From: an uncultured Bacteroidales bacterium
GTDB taxonomy: Bacteria > Bacteroidota > Bacteroidia > Bacteroidales > WCHB1-69
Assembly: GCA_900316305.1 (NCBI GenBank)
Contig: ONCM01000021.1
Location: forward strand, 1-49,015
Direction of reading: 5' to 3'
Length of the DNA: 49,015 nt
Positions 35,481 through 44,198 of this stretch are shown here, piece after piece. The position numbers were made by a program, and so were the translations under genes. The number at the start of each line of letters is the position of its first letter. Within the stretch, counting starts at the first letter, position 1. The notes beneath the pieces are model-generated. The model worked only from the letters and a program-made list of their open reading frames with translations. It did not search any database and was not told the DNA's origin.

Positions 35481-35915
35481 TTACCACACATAAAAATCGA
35501 CCTCATGGCTGTAATTTTGGGTTTTATCGCCTTTAATCAGTCCTGAAATCAACAGTTTGACATTATGTTTTCTCGAATCGTAATCCATCGTCACCTCACT
35601 CACACTCATTCGAGGCTCGTACTTTTCGATATTGCGTTTTAAGGCGTATGCGAAATTTTTCGGATTTTTGCTCGACCCCGTGATCTTAAAGTCGCTCATG
35701 GGTTCGTCTGCCTTCATGCAAGCAACGGTACGCTTCTTCTCATCAAAGTTCTCGAAACGGAAATTCTTAAAAACAAAGCCGAAATCGGGATCCGCCTTGA
35801 ATTGACCCATCGGGGTGGCGATCAACAAATCAATGAAGCGGTCAACGGATTTCTTGATATCCGTTTCCTGCTCCACCGTACCGTTCGTTATCTGAAAGGG
35901 TATCTTAATGTACAT
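35481..35915 (-). CDS. tssE: TssE / gp25-like baseplate wedge protein
   Basis: 144 residues, the usual size for the gp25 family. Core motifs are DIKKSVDRFIDLLIATPMGQFKADPDFGFVFKNFRFENFD near the N-terminus, and the C-terminal EPRMSVSEVTMDYDSRKHNVKLLISGLIKGDKTQNYSHEVDFYVW. The family nucleates sheath assembly at the baseplate in T6SS, phage T4 and extracellular injection systems. The EPR motif (EPRMSVSEV, about residue 97) is conserved in gp25/TssE. It starts 2 nt after the TssK stop, so the baseplate genes are tightly linked. Confidence 0.82.
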   Translation of the reverse strand: MYIKIPFQITNGTVEQETDIKKSVDRFIDLLIATPMGQFKADPDFGFVFKNFRFENFDEKKRTVACMKADEPMSDFKITGSSKNPKNFAYALKRNIEKYEPRMSVSEVTMDYDSRKHNVKLLISGLIKGDKTQNYSHEVDFYVW

Positions 35916-35917
35916 CG

Positions 35918-36826
35918 TTACAACATATAAGTGAGTTCCTCTTCCTCCGGTTCCGGTTTCGGTTTTTCCACTACCGGTACGGGTTCAGTTTTGACTTCTT
36001 GGAGATAGGCTATGGCAGCATGAAGGTACGATAATGCCTCTTGGATGGTCTCGAAAAGTGCATTCGGATTGAATTCCCGCCAAATAAAGTTGTCCATTCG
36101 AGTCATAAGGGTTTCGTCTGCATCGTCAAATAAATGGTTGGCTTTGACAACAAATATGATTTTTTTCAGACGAGTGACAAACGAGGCGGGAAGATCACTG
36201 CTAAGTGTATTGGACCATTCAATGAGCAAGTAGCCGATTTGGCCGTAAGCGGCCGTAAGTTCCCTCTTTTCGACTAACTCAAGCATCTTCGTAATCTGTT
36301 GGCGACAATGTCCTGCCAAGTCAGCCAACTGGTTACATGCATTGATTGAGAAACAAGGTGGAATAAAGTCCAAAACTTCCCATTCTCCATTCTCCGCCCT
36401 AAGTTTCATTATCGGAAACAACAAAGGAGAAGAAGGATTGAACAGATTGATTAGTTGAAATTTATAATTTCTCTCCACCTGAGGAACACCATTTTTCTCA
36501 ACATGTTCTTCTTCCCCGTATGAAACGGTCAGATAGTACGTTCCTTGAACTTCCTTGGGAAGCGGAAGAGTTACACCTTTCGTAATATTCAAAAGATTTC
36601 CCTCACTGTCCATGATGGTACAGGCTATTTTGTCAAGCGTAAGTTTATGGTCGAGAATCGTATATTTCAGTTCAAAATCACGCATCGGGACAAGTCCGTA
36701 TGCGAAAGGCACCAACATCTGGCGATTTATTCTACTGATATTATCATGGTGACTATCCGCATAAAGAAACGTTTCCGGCATTATTTCCATGCCCTTTTTC
36801 CAGTCTATTCTATTAAATGTCTTCAT
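35918..36826 (-). CDS. tssK: TssK-like baseplate protein
   Basis: 302 residues from the ATG at 36826, which lies 4 nt after the upstream gene's stop. The N-terminal block FNRIDWKKGMEIMPETFLYADSHHDNISRINRQMLVPFAYGLVPMRDFEL follows the TssK pattern (V-x-W-x-E-G-M...P-x-x-F/L...). It is shorter than TssK of Proteobacteria, in keeping with Bacteroidetes versions. The middle is helical (CRQQITKMLELVEKRELTAAYGQIGYLLIEWSNTL) and the C-terminus is Pro/Glu-rich (VPVVEKPKPEPEEEE). TssK links the baseplate to the membrane complex and to effectors. Neighbours are TssE- and TssF-like genes. Confidence 0.7.
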   Translation of the reverse strand: MKTFNRIDWKKGMEIMPETFLYADSHHDNISRINRQMLVPFAYGLVPMRDFELKYTILDHKLTLDKIACTIMDSEGNLLNITKGVTLPLPKEVQGTYYLTVSYGEEEHVEKNGVPQVERNYKFQLINLFNPSSPLLFPIMKLRAENGEWEVLDFIPPCFSINACNQLADLAGHCRQQITKMLELVEKRELTAAYGQIGYLLIEWSNTLSSDLPASFVTRLKKIIFVVKANHLFDDADETLMTRMDNFIWREFNPNALFETIQEALSYLHAAIAYLQEVKTEPVPVVEKPKPEPEEEELTYML

Positions 36827-36830
36827 ACTG

Positions 36831-37628
36831 TTAAAGATAAGTGTTATAATCCAACGTAAGGGTTCCATCCAGCACAAAAGGATGTCCCATTTCTTTTATA
36901 GCATATTCATAAGCCTGCTCAACAGGGAAAAACCACTCCGCCACAAACTGGACAAACTCACCCAGCTTCTGATACTGTGCGGCGTATTCTTTATTGGTCA
37001 ATGAGGATATGTAAAACACAATTCGGGCGACAGGAATATTATATTCATTCCCGGTAGTATCCGAAAATAATCGGAAAACCCGATGTATTTCCGTTTGAAA
37101 GCCTGTGATTGCGGTCATCAACCTCCCTATCAGCACATAATCACCTCTGATTTCAGATGCTTGTAACAACAAAGGAAGTGCTTTTTTTATTTCTGGATTC
37201 TGAATCGTCTGTACATCAATGTCATAAAGGGATTTCAATAACACCTCGACCGTTTCTGATTCCAAATTCTGAACGACATTGTCCAACCCAAGGGTGACGT
37301 GGAAAAATTCCGTGTCGAGAGGAACAAAGAAATTCAGAATGCGCTCTTTTACAGGGGTAAACGGTTTGGATCTCTGTTTTGGATCTCGCAGACGGTTCTC
37401 TTCCACCAAAAGTGCTTCCGGCAACAGATGGCACAAGCCATCGCGCGACAAACTGATCTGGTTGGGCATAGAATCCGACGTATCCACCTCCAAAAGATCC
37501 TCACAATAATTGCTGTAGAAAACCCCTTTTGAGCTAATCCGAACTGGCGCGTTATCTGGAAGATACGTGTTCACCCATGTCTCGGCTTTCAAATCGCCTA
37601 TCGGATCATATTGCTGATTGACTCTCAT
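36831..37628 (-). CDS. TssG-like or unknown baseplate-associated protein
   Basis: 265 residues, no signal peptide or membrane segment. The sequence is not readily recognisable. Its position directly before tssK-tssE-tssF and the motif 'SRDGLCHLLPEALLVEENRL' followed by a helical part (ERILNFFVPLDTEFFHVTLGLDNVVQNLE) and a C-terminal part (VRIVFYISSL-like, VQFVAEWFFPVEQAYEYAI, PFVLDGTLTLDYNTYL) suggest a TssG-like wedge subunit. I treat this as an inference from gene order. A 16-nt gap separates it from the E1-like gene upstream. An alternative is an adaptor specific to this operon that ties the ubiquitin-like enzymes to the baseplate. Confidence 0.6.
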   Translation of the reverse strand: MRVNQQYDPIGDLKAETWVNTYLPDNAPVRISSKGVFYSNYCEDLLEVDTSDSMPNQISLSRDGLCHLLPEALLVEENRLRDPKQRSKPFTPVKERILNFFVPLDTEFFHVTLGLDNVVQNLESETVEVLLKSLYDIDVQTIQNPEIKKALPLLLQASEIRGDYVLIGRLMTAITGFQTEIHRVFRLFSDTTGNEYNIPVARIVFYISSLTNKEYAAQYQKLGEFVQFVAEWFFPVEQAYEYAIKEMGHPFVLDGTLTLDYNTYL

Positions 37629-37644
37629 AATGATGGCGATATGA

Positions 37645-38844
37645 TTATTGGAAAGGATATCTGGATTCGTCTTTTGTCAGTTCCACATAGAAATACCCCG
37701 ATTCCGTCGTGATTTGCAGAATATCGAAATAAGGTATGCCAATTTCCCTGAGCGTCAACTGCTGGTATGGGAATTCCTCGTCAATATTCTCGTAGGTGTT
37801 CTGATTCAAATCCATTCGCAATCGGCAATAGAGTTGGGGATTCGAGTCGATGTAATCGGGAATCTTCGACTCGGGAAGCATCGGCATGAAGCATTGGTTA
37901 TCGTTCCGAGTAGCGATTTTATCCACAAAGCGATCGTTCCGAAGGTTGATTTCCACGCTCTCCACATTCAGCAGATCCTTGAGCATAGCAATACAGTTCT
38001 CCACCGTGATGTCGGCTGACAGTTGCGGAATCTTGAATACGGGTTTCCAATACTCGTGGGATGGACAATCGGTATGATAAGCGGTTGATTTGTAAATTTT
38101 CACATTGTTATGCATCCCCTCGTAATGGAACCACTGGCCACATAAGGAGGTCAGTTCACCCTTATACAGTTCCTCTGGATGAAGAAGCTTCATAGCCTCC
38201 TGCGTTTGCACGGCGCCGATGATAGAGGCGATAACGGGAGTCGTGGGGATGCGTCCTGCATCTTCGTTGCGCTTGGCCACGCCCGCGCAGGACATCTTCT
38301 GGAACAGGTTGTGTTTGGCAGTGTCCGAAAGGCCGCATTCGTAGCAGTTCACACCGCGTTTGAACACTTTCACCACACCGTTCAGATCTTCGATACCACC
38401 ATCGACCCAAGGCACGCCGGCACGCATACACTGGCGGTTCAGCTGCAGACGGGCCAGGCGGCTATCCAAACAGCCGATCACCACGTCCATCTGCTTATAG
38501 ACACCCAAACCGACATCCGAATTCAGGTTGCCCACAATGTATTGCACATTGATGTTCTTGTTAATTTCTTTTATGCGTTTGGCAGCCACTTCTGCCTTAT
38601 ACAATCCCTTGTCGGCATCGGATTCGCGGAAAAGGATGGAGCGTGTCAGGTTGGAATACTCAATGGTGTCAAAATCCACAATATAGATATTGCCCACGCC
38701 AAACAGTGCGAGATTTTTCAGCACTTCGTTTCCTAATGCGCCCGCGCCCACGACCATCACTTTGGCCTTCTTCACATTCTCTTGCTTAAACCAGGAGAGC
38801 AGCGAAAAAACACCTGCACCCCATTCTTTGCGTTCGTTTGCCAT
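37645..38844 (-). CDS. E1-like ubiquitin-activating enzyme (ThiF/MoeB superfamily)
   Basis: 399 residues from the ATG at 38844, 2 nt after the upstream barrel gene. The adenylation domain has the GAGALG nucleotide loop (33-38), DFDTIEYSNLTRSILF with the R-finger (57-72), Lys82, GCLDSRLAR (124-132) and GVPWVDGG (143-150). Zinc ligands are CYEC (167-170) and probably CPSH (260-263), matching the two Cys pairs of MoeB/E1. Cys186 (MSCAGVAKR) is the candidate catalytic cysteine. Residues about 270-399 form an extra C-terminal domain with beta-grasp character (TLREIGIPYFDILQITTESGYFYVEL), like the E2-recruiting UFD of eukaryotic E1s. It should adenylate the Gly terminus of the ubiquitin-like protein at 47006-47326 and pass it to the E2 at 46400-46999. 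Confidence 0.9.
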   Translation of the reverse strand: MANERKEWGAGVFSLLSWFKQENVKKAKVMVVGAGALGNEVLKNLALFGVGNIYIVDFDTIEYSNLTRSILFRESDADKGLYKAEVAAKRIKEINKNINVQYIVGNLNSDVGLGVYKQMDVVIGCLDSRLARLQLNRQCMRAGVPWVDGGIEDLNGVVKVFKRGVNCYECGLSDTAKHNLFQKMSCAGVAKRNEDAGRIPTTPVIASIIGAVQTQEAMKLLHPEELYKGELTSLCGQWFHYEGMHNNVKIYKSTAYHTDCPSHEYWKPVFKIPQLSADITVENCIAMLKDLLNVESVEINLRNDRFVDKIATRNDNQCFMPMLPESKIPDYIDSNPQLYCRLRMDLNQNTYENIDEEFPYQQLTLREIGIPYFDILQITTESGYFYVELTKDESRYPFQ

Positions 38845-38846
38845 AA

Positions 38847-40127
38847 TTATTTGTTTTTTATTCCAAAGATATACATGATTCCCACCTCCAATCCAGAATT
38901 TATAAAACGACATCCTTTGCCCGACAACAGATTGTATTGGTTCAGGCGGTAAGTTGCTCCTGGAAGATGTTCATCCTCAGGCAAGCCTTTTGACACGGGA
39001 GTGATGGCGAAATCCACTTTGACCCCCAATTTGACTACCCAAGGCGAGGTTTTACCTTGCTGAACACGGCACAAAGGCAGGTAAATGCCACCCGCCAGCC
39101 GGCCTGTCAACAGGAAACGATTCACTTCCGCATTTTTCGTCCTCGTTTCAAGATTTATATCGCGTCCGAAGCCCAACGGTGAAAATTCATCCAATGTGAG
39201 ATCCACTGGGTTTCCATCAATTTGACTGTAATGTCCCGAAAGACTATAATATCCCGATGCACGCAATGTTGAGGCGATGCAAAACGAAGGTACCAGCGTG
39301 AATTGCACGTACCCGCTGATGCGGTCGTGATAGGGCTGCCCGATTGAGAGTGTGAGCGGAATACTGAGATAGTGCATGGCGGCGCTTTCCTCCACATTCC
39401 GACATGAAAGAGAGGCTGTGTAGGAACATTGGTCCGAATCCGTTGCCGCGAGAGCATTGTCCGACAGCTGTCCTATCCCGGCAGCAAACCTCAGCCGGCT
39501 ATACTCCAGACCAACCCCTAAGGACAAGGAACCTTTGGACACCAAGGAACGACTGCCCCAATAGAGCCCAATCTGATGAGAAAGGGTCATCCGACGGTTC
39601 CACACCGACTGCCCTGAAATGTCCTTTTGGTCCAAGAGGGAGCTAAACAGCAACGGTATTCCGATACTGTAGCTCACCCCGAGATGCGGACATTCCGCCG
39701 AAAGGCTTCTGCCACCATGTTCGGGGACATCTACTTTTGCCAAACTGTCCCGAATGGCCAGCAAAGAAGCGTTGAGGGTGTTCACACGATTGGTCAGCGA
39801 GTCAATGGTTCGTTCCCGGTCAAGAAGGTCGCGCTCCTGGATAATCAATTGCATCTGGAGGCTGTCATCCTGCACGGGAGCTTTCCCTTTGAGTTTGTTC
39901 AACTCTTTCTGCAGGGATGCCTTCTCCTTCTCCAACTGGGAAACGGTCTTATTCAACTCCGTCACCAAACCGTATTCTAAATATTGGATATCATCAGGGC
40001 TCCCTTTATAGTACTTCATTTTGACAATATGGCCCTTGTACTTTCCCGTGACCACATTCTGCCCAAAGAGAATATTTGTGCAGCACAGGAAAATCAGCAA
40101 GCCTATTGCAAACTTCAAAATTTTCAT
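38847..40127 (-). CDS. Outer-membrane beta-barrel with coiled-coil N-terminus
   Basis: 426 residues. A signal peptide (MKILKFAIGLLIFLCCTNILFGQ) is followed by a short beta segment, a coiled coil (about 58-130: LNKTVSQLEKEKASLQKELNKLKGK, IQERDLLDRERTIDSLTNRVNTLNASLLAIRDSL), and then about 290 residues of amphipathic beta strands ending SGLEVGIMYIFGIKNK, with a terminal aromatic residue pattern typical of barrels. Probably an outer-membrane protein whose coiled coil spans the periplasm. It lies between the RING/FHA membrane protein and the E1, gaps 6 and 2 nt, so it is co-expressed with the ubiquitin-like machinery. It may dock the complex to the outer membrane; function unproven. Confidence 0.75.
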   Translation of the reverse strand: MKILKFAIGLLIFLCCTNILFGQNVVTGKYKGHIVKMKYYKGSPDDIQYLEYGLVTELNKTVSQLEKEKASLQKELNKLKGKAPVQDDSLQMQLIIQERDLLDRERTIDSLTNRVNTLNASLLAIRDSLAKVDVPEHGGRSLSAECPHLGVSYSIGIPLLFSSLLDQKDISGQSVWNRRMTLSHQIGLYWGSRSLVSKGSLSLGVGLEYSRLRFAAGIGQLSDNALAATDSDQCSYTASLSCRNVEESAAMHYLSIPLTLSIGQPYHDRISGYVQFTLVPSFCIASTLRASGYYSLSGHYSQIDGNPVDLTLDEFSPLGFGRDINLETRTKNAEVNRFLLTGRLAGGIYLPLCRVQQGKTSPWVVKLGVKVDFAITPVSKGLPEDEHLPGATYRLNQYNLLSGKGCRFINSGLEVGIMYIFGIKNK

Positions 40128-40133
40128 AACAAA

Positions 40134-42557
40134 TTATTTATCTTTTTCAATATAGGTAAACAACGTATTCCCAATGGTAAATTCCGTACCATGGTTCAGC
40201 AGGATAGTCTGTCCTTTCTCCATCACTTGTCCGCTGGGCAGACGGGTACCGTCGGCAAGTGCCCGACAATAGGGCCGGTCGTTCTCCAAATAGATCTCCA
40301 CCTGCTTGTCGGCAATATTACTGGCATCGTCCCAGTTCATCTCCAAGACACAGTCTATGGATTTGCCTATCGTCACCTTGTTGAATCCGCCCGTCACGCT
40401 CATCCACTTGTAGATGGCGATGTCACGTTCCTTCACCGGGCCGGAAATCCGCAAGAAGTACTTTTCGGAGACAAAGTGCACCACCGCGATGGCGATGCCG
40501 AAGCCAGCGGCGTAGATCATATAGCTGAACATACTGAGTACATCTTTGGCAAAAGTGGCCAGATAGAGCACCACAAAACTGATCAGCACGGAAATCAGAC
40601 CGCCAATCAAGGCACTCTTAAGGTTGATGTCTGTCTTGAAGGAAAGGGTGAAGGCTATTCCAACGGCAAACAGAGCCCACGGAATCCAGTCGGTGTAAAT
40701 GCAGTTGGTGTCTTTTCCCAAGAGGATGATTATCACGGCACCGAGCAGGAAGGCGCTGAACCCAACCACACTACCCACCAAGGCTCGCAAAAGCATAAGA
40801 CTCCATATTTTGAGGTTTTTCTTCCTGAATTCAATCTGATAACTGAAGAACAGGGTGATGAAAAAGCCTAACAAAAGACCACAGAGCAGCATGGACTGGA
40901 TTTTGGAGACGAACGACATGGTGGTGAATCCTTGCAGGGTATCAGCCGGTCGCAGCAGATTCACCAACCCGGTAATCATCGATGAAAACAGGGTCTCCGA
41001 ATAGCACAACCGCATGAAAAACCACGACACCAGACCCGCCATCAGGCCGTACACCATCCACATCACAAAGTAGGGGGCGTTGCGCGGATCCGAAAGTTGC
41101 TCCTTGTTGTAATAATGGATGCCCTTGGAGCAGTTGTGGATACCGTATTCCGGACAACGGTTCCGGTTCTCCTCCCAACACTCAAGATGCACCACATGTT
41201 CGCATTTCACCACTATTTTATCCCCGTCTTGAAATGGTTCCTTGCAATGATAGCAATGCTGCTGCTCGACCGGCGAGCCGCTGTTGCTACTCCGATAATC
41301 CACGATATACTTCTTACAGAATATCTTATATTGAATCCAAGGCACGAGATATTGCAGGATCAAATAAGCCAACAAGATGAAAATCAGGCCATAAAGCAAA
41401 CCCGTCAGAATCGTGTGTCGGTTTGAGGTGGTGTTCCCCTCCGATGCCACAATGATCGGAATATGCTGGTTTCCAAACGCGTAGTTCATAACCCCTTGTG
41501 CCAATACCGTGGCATTGTCCCGCAACGTAACAGTAAGCGTACGTTGTGTGCCGTCGTACGTTTTGCCCACAGGATTCACCAACACCAGCCTGTAATCAGC
41601 TGCGATGGAGTCAATGGTTCCCATCAGGGTCTCTTGCAGTTGCGCAACATCGAACAGGGTGTGGAACTGTCCTTTCAGCGCGTCTTTCGTGGGTGCGGAC
41701 GCGCAAAGGGCCTCCATCTCATCCTTGATATTGGCCGTAGCGGCAGGATCGCCGATATAAATACAATGTATCGGCACGTACGGAATCTCCGAATGCGCCT
41801 GTTTCTCCGACAGTTCCCAAATTTCCCCTTTCCACTTGAAAAAGTCGGCACCGATAAACGTGCCGTCGGAATTCATCACCCGACCGTCCGTGAACACAAA
41901 CAACATCTTCTGCGTGGAATCCTGAAGGGCGGGATTGTGCGGCACTTCAGGGTAATGCATCCCGAAAGTACCCGACAGTTCCTCCATCTTGGCCATGATC
42001 GCCTTGTAGAGATATTTCTCCGTGCCCTCCTTCACGACAAATTCCTCATAGAACTTGAATTTCATGTTCTCCTTCGTAGCCAAAAGGCTCGGTGTCACGG
42101 TACTATCCATGAACGATAAGTAGATTTTAGTATTCGGCAGGATGTCTATGATATGACAGATTTGAGTATATTGTTCCAACAGCTCATTCTGCGAAATGCT
42201 CCCACTTCTGTCCACGAGAAACAGCATGGAGATCTGGTCGGAAATGACCTTTTTCTGACGAATGTCTATGACGGAATCCACTTTAGGAGGCATATCCTGC
42301 CCCATCGTACTCACATCAGACACGATAAAATTGCCCGCACTGAGCTGATTGACAAACTTCTTCTTGCCCGCCGCATCCAGAATCTTGAAATCCACATAGA
42401 GCGTGTCCGCTTTCTCTGATTTCGAGAGTTGCACGATGGATATCGAATCCGACGGCGCTGTTGCTGACGAATTCAGCTGTCCGGCCTGTTGTCCCCGCTG
42501 GCACGCGGCACCGAGGAGCAAAGCCACCGCAATCATAAAAACAAACTGTTTTTTCAT
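40134..42557 (-). CDS. vWA / RING-H2-like / multi-TM / FHA membrane protein (candidate E3)
   Basis: 807 residues. The N-terminus (MKKQFVFMIAVALLLGAAC) is a signal or lipoprotein-type leader, giving a periplasmic vWA domain (about 108-320) with the MIDAS motif DRSGS (116-120). A membrane helix (383-405) leads to a cytosolic RING-H2-like zinc site: C435, C438, C452, H454, H457, C460, C468, C476, with Cys-x2-Cys, Cys-x-His-x2-His-x2-Cys-Trp and a less regular last pair. About six more helices follow (497-518, 555-573, 587-612, 624-640, 648-670, 676-695). The tail (about 718-805) is FHA-like (VTIGKSIDCVLEM...DKQVEIYLE...LNHGTEFTIGNTLFTY). Between JAMM and E1 genes, a RING-like membrane protein is a natural E3 candidate, and FHA and vWA domains recall T6SS regulators. 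The last two are inferences. Confidence 0.82.
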   Translation of the reverse strand: MKKQFVFMIAVALLLGAACQRGQQAGQLNSSATAPSDSISIVQLSKSEKADTLYVDFKILDAAGKKKFVNQLSAGNFIVSDVSTMGQDMPPKVDSVIDIRQKKVISDQISMLFLVDRSGSISQNELLEQYTQICHIIDILPNTKIYLSFMDSTVTPSLLATKENMKFKFYEEFVVKEGTEKYLYKAIMAKMEELSGTFGMHYPEVPHNPALQDSTQKMLFVFTDGRVMNSDGTFIGADFFKWKGEIWELSEKQAHSEIPYVPIHCIYIGDPAATANIKDEMEALCASAPTKDALKGQFHTLFDVAQLQETLMGTIDSIAADYRLVLVNPVGKTYDGTQRTLTVTLRDNATVLAQGVMNYAFGNQHIPIIVASEGNTTSNRHTILTGLLYGLIFILLAYLILQYLVPWIQYKIFCKKYIVDYRSSNSGSPVEQQHCYHCKEPFQDGDKIVVKCEHVVHLECWEENRNRCPEYGIHNCSKGIHYYNKEQLSDPRNAPYFVMWMVYGLMAGLVSWFFMRLCYSETLFSSMITGLVNLLRPADTLQGFTTMSFVSKIQSMLLCGLLLGFFITLFFSYQIEFRKKNLKIWSLMLLRALVGSVVGFSAFLLGAVIIILLGKDTNCIYTDWIPWALFAVGIAFTLSFKTDINLKSALIGGLISVLISFVVLYLATFAKDVLSMFSYMIYAAGFGIAIAVVHFVSEKYFLRISGPVKERDIAIYKWMSVTGGFNKVTIGKSIDCVLEMNWDDASNIADKQVEIYLENDRPYCRALADGTRLPSGQVMEKGQTILLNHGTEFTIGNTLFTYIEKDK

Positions 42558-42574
42558 AGCTATATCTGTTTTAT

Positions 42575-44194
42575 TTATACTCTTTTTCTTCGAGTCCACT
42601 CCTTCATCTCTTTGAGGGATGTATGAATGAACCGTATTTTCTGCTCGACATTAAGCCATACCAAGTAACATTCCTGCTCAGAACGATATACAAGACAAAA
42701 GTCGGCTTGGATGAGCTTATCATCGCAACGATGCGCGTCAAACGCCTCTTCCGTATCGGAGTCCACGACCAGCCAGCCGATTTGACTATCTTCGCCAGAT
42801 ACACCGCAAGCCGTGACAACGCGGGTCTTTTTTCCCTCGTTCTGACGAATCTCCCCATAGAGGGGATAGGATTCTTCAGAAATTTCCGCATAAACCGCAT
42901 CGTCAATCTGGTTGATGGCTTTGGCAGAGAAGGCGAATTCGTCCTTCAGGTCCTCCGTCGAGACAATGAAACTGTTCTCCACGGTTGCCGACTGCACGGC
43001 AACCGTCTTGTGTCGGCTCCATTCGTTCAGCACGTCAAAGGAGATGGTCTTGAGCAAATCATCCTTATTGTTCATTCCCCCGCTGTTCTTTGCCGTGAAG
43101 AAAGCCATCTGCCAGTTCGGGGTATTGGTGTCAATCACAATGGCCACCATGCGTTTAGGCGCATCCGGGTAGGCAAGTTGCTTCTGCACCACCAGATCAT
43201 GGGAAGAGAGGAACAGACCCAGTCCCGGATGGGAATGCATCCAGACAGTGTGCACATAATCCCGCCCGGTCTTTTCGCACAGATTGCGGATGGCACTGCC
43301 CAGTTTGATGCCGATTTTGAGTCCGAAATTCAGCGAATACTCGTCGTAAACCGCGTCATCACCGGGAATCACCATCTCTTCGACGCTGATATTGTATTGC
43401 TCATCGTTCCCGTCCACCGTCTCCCAGCCGCCAATCAGGTAGCATCCAGTCTCATTGGTGCGCTCGGGCTGCTCAAGGAATGCCTTGTAATAGCTATTGA
43501 GACTTTTCACCGCCTCACGGGAGAAATAGACCTTCTTCACCGCTGTGTCAAGACAGAACTCCCCCATATCAACCGCAAAAAATGCCTCAGGATGCTGGCG
43601 AATATAGTCCAACCCGACCACATAGTCGTTCTTTTCCTCTTCCACCACCTGCATCACATGCTGGTTTTCCTCCGGCAGGTCATCCTTCACTTTCCGTTTT
43701 CTTCTCAACAAAAGAAGAGCGACTACCAAAACAACCAGCAGCAGGAAGCCGCCGGAAGCGAAATAGATCACCGATTCGCCTAGCTCAAGCCATTTGGCAT
43801 AGAAAGGGGTCTTCGGAGTGTCTTCCGCTTCTTCAGCAAAGTTCCGAAGGTCGATTTTCACACTGTATGGTTGATCGTAAACCTCCATCCTTTGGGGATT
43901 CCTGAAATAAACGGTCAGGGAATCGTATCCAGCTATTTCCTCGGGAGTGATGTCTTTGACAACGTAACTTTTTTCCTGTTCCAAAATCTTGCAGGAATCC
44001 CCTACAAAACGTTTCAACGAAACAGGCATATTCTCCGCAGGGAGGAGGGCACAAAGATTACTCGGTTTATCGATGATCAGCTCCTGAGTCTGGGCATCAT
44101 AATATACAGCCGCGATGCCCTTTTGTGCTGACGACACCATGGAAGTGCAGGACAACAGGACACAGGCGACTGCGATTCGCAGATACCGCTTCAT
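42575..44194 (-). CDS. Membrane-anchored JAB/JAMM metalloprotease (deconjugase)
   Basis: 539 residues from the ATG at 44194, where a signal peptide (MKRYLRIAVACVLLSCTSMVSSAQ) begins. About 115 residues of periplasmic beta domain (25-140) precede a membrane helix (142-163, YFASGGFLLLVVLVVALLLL) and a basic stop (RRKRK). The cytosolic JAMM domain (about 210-370) has the glutamate in NETGCYLIG (Glu248) and the zinc motif HSHPGLGLFLSSHD (His320, His322, Ser330, Asp333), an exact HxH-x7-S-x2-D. A C-terminal domain of about 160 residues is unassigned. It should cleave ubiquitin-like conjugates or process the precursor, but the ubiquitin-like protein already ends in Gly, so deconjugation is more likely. 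It sits 4 nt after the coiled-coil gene. Confidence 0.9.
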   Translation of the reverse strand: MKRYLRIAVACVLLSCTSMVSSAQKGIAAVYYDAQTQELIIDKPSNLCALLPAENMPVSLKRFVGDSCKILEQEKSYVVKDITPEEIAGYDSLTVYFRNPQRMEVYDQPYSVKIDLRNFAEEAEDTPKTPFYAKWLELGESVIYFASGGFLLLVVLVVALLLLRRKRKVKDDLPEENQHVMQVVEEEKNDYVVGLDYIRQHPEAFFAVDMGEFCLDTAVKKVYFSREAVKSLNSYYKAFLEQPERTNETGCYLIGGWETVDGNDEQYNISVEEMVIPGDDAVYDEYSLNFGLKIGIKLGSAIRNLCEKTGRDYVHTVWMHSHPGLGLFLSSHDLVVQKQLAYPDAPKRMVAIVIDTNTPNWQMAFFTAKNSGGMNNKDDLLKTISFDVLNEWSRHKTVAVQSATVENSFIVSTEDLKDEFAFSAKAINQIDDAVYAEISEESYPLYGEIRQNEGKKTRVVTACGVSGEDSQIGWLVVDSDTEEAFDAHRCDDKLIQADFCLVYRSEQECYLVWLNVEQKIRFIHTSLKEMKEWTRRKRV

Positions 44195-44198
44195 CGCA

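Noticed and set aside
33173-37628. Complete type VI secretion system
   Set aside because: Only baseplate-like subunits are seen; no sheath, tube, spike, ClpV or membrane-complex genes are in the window.
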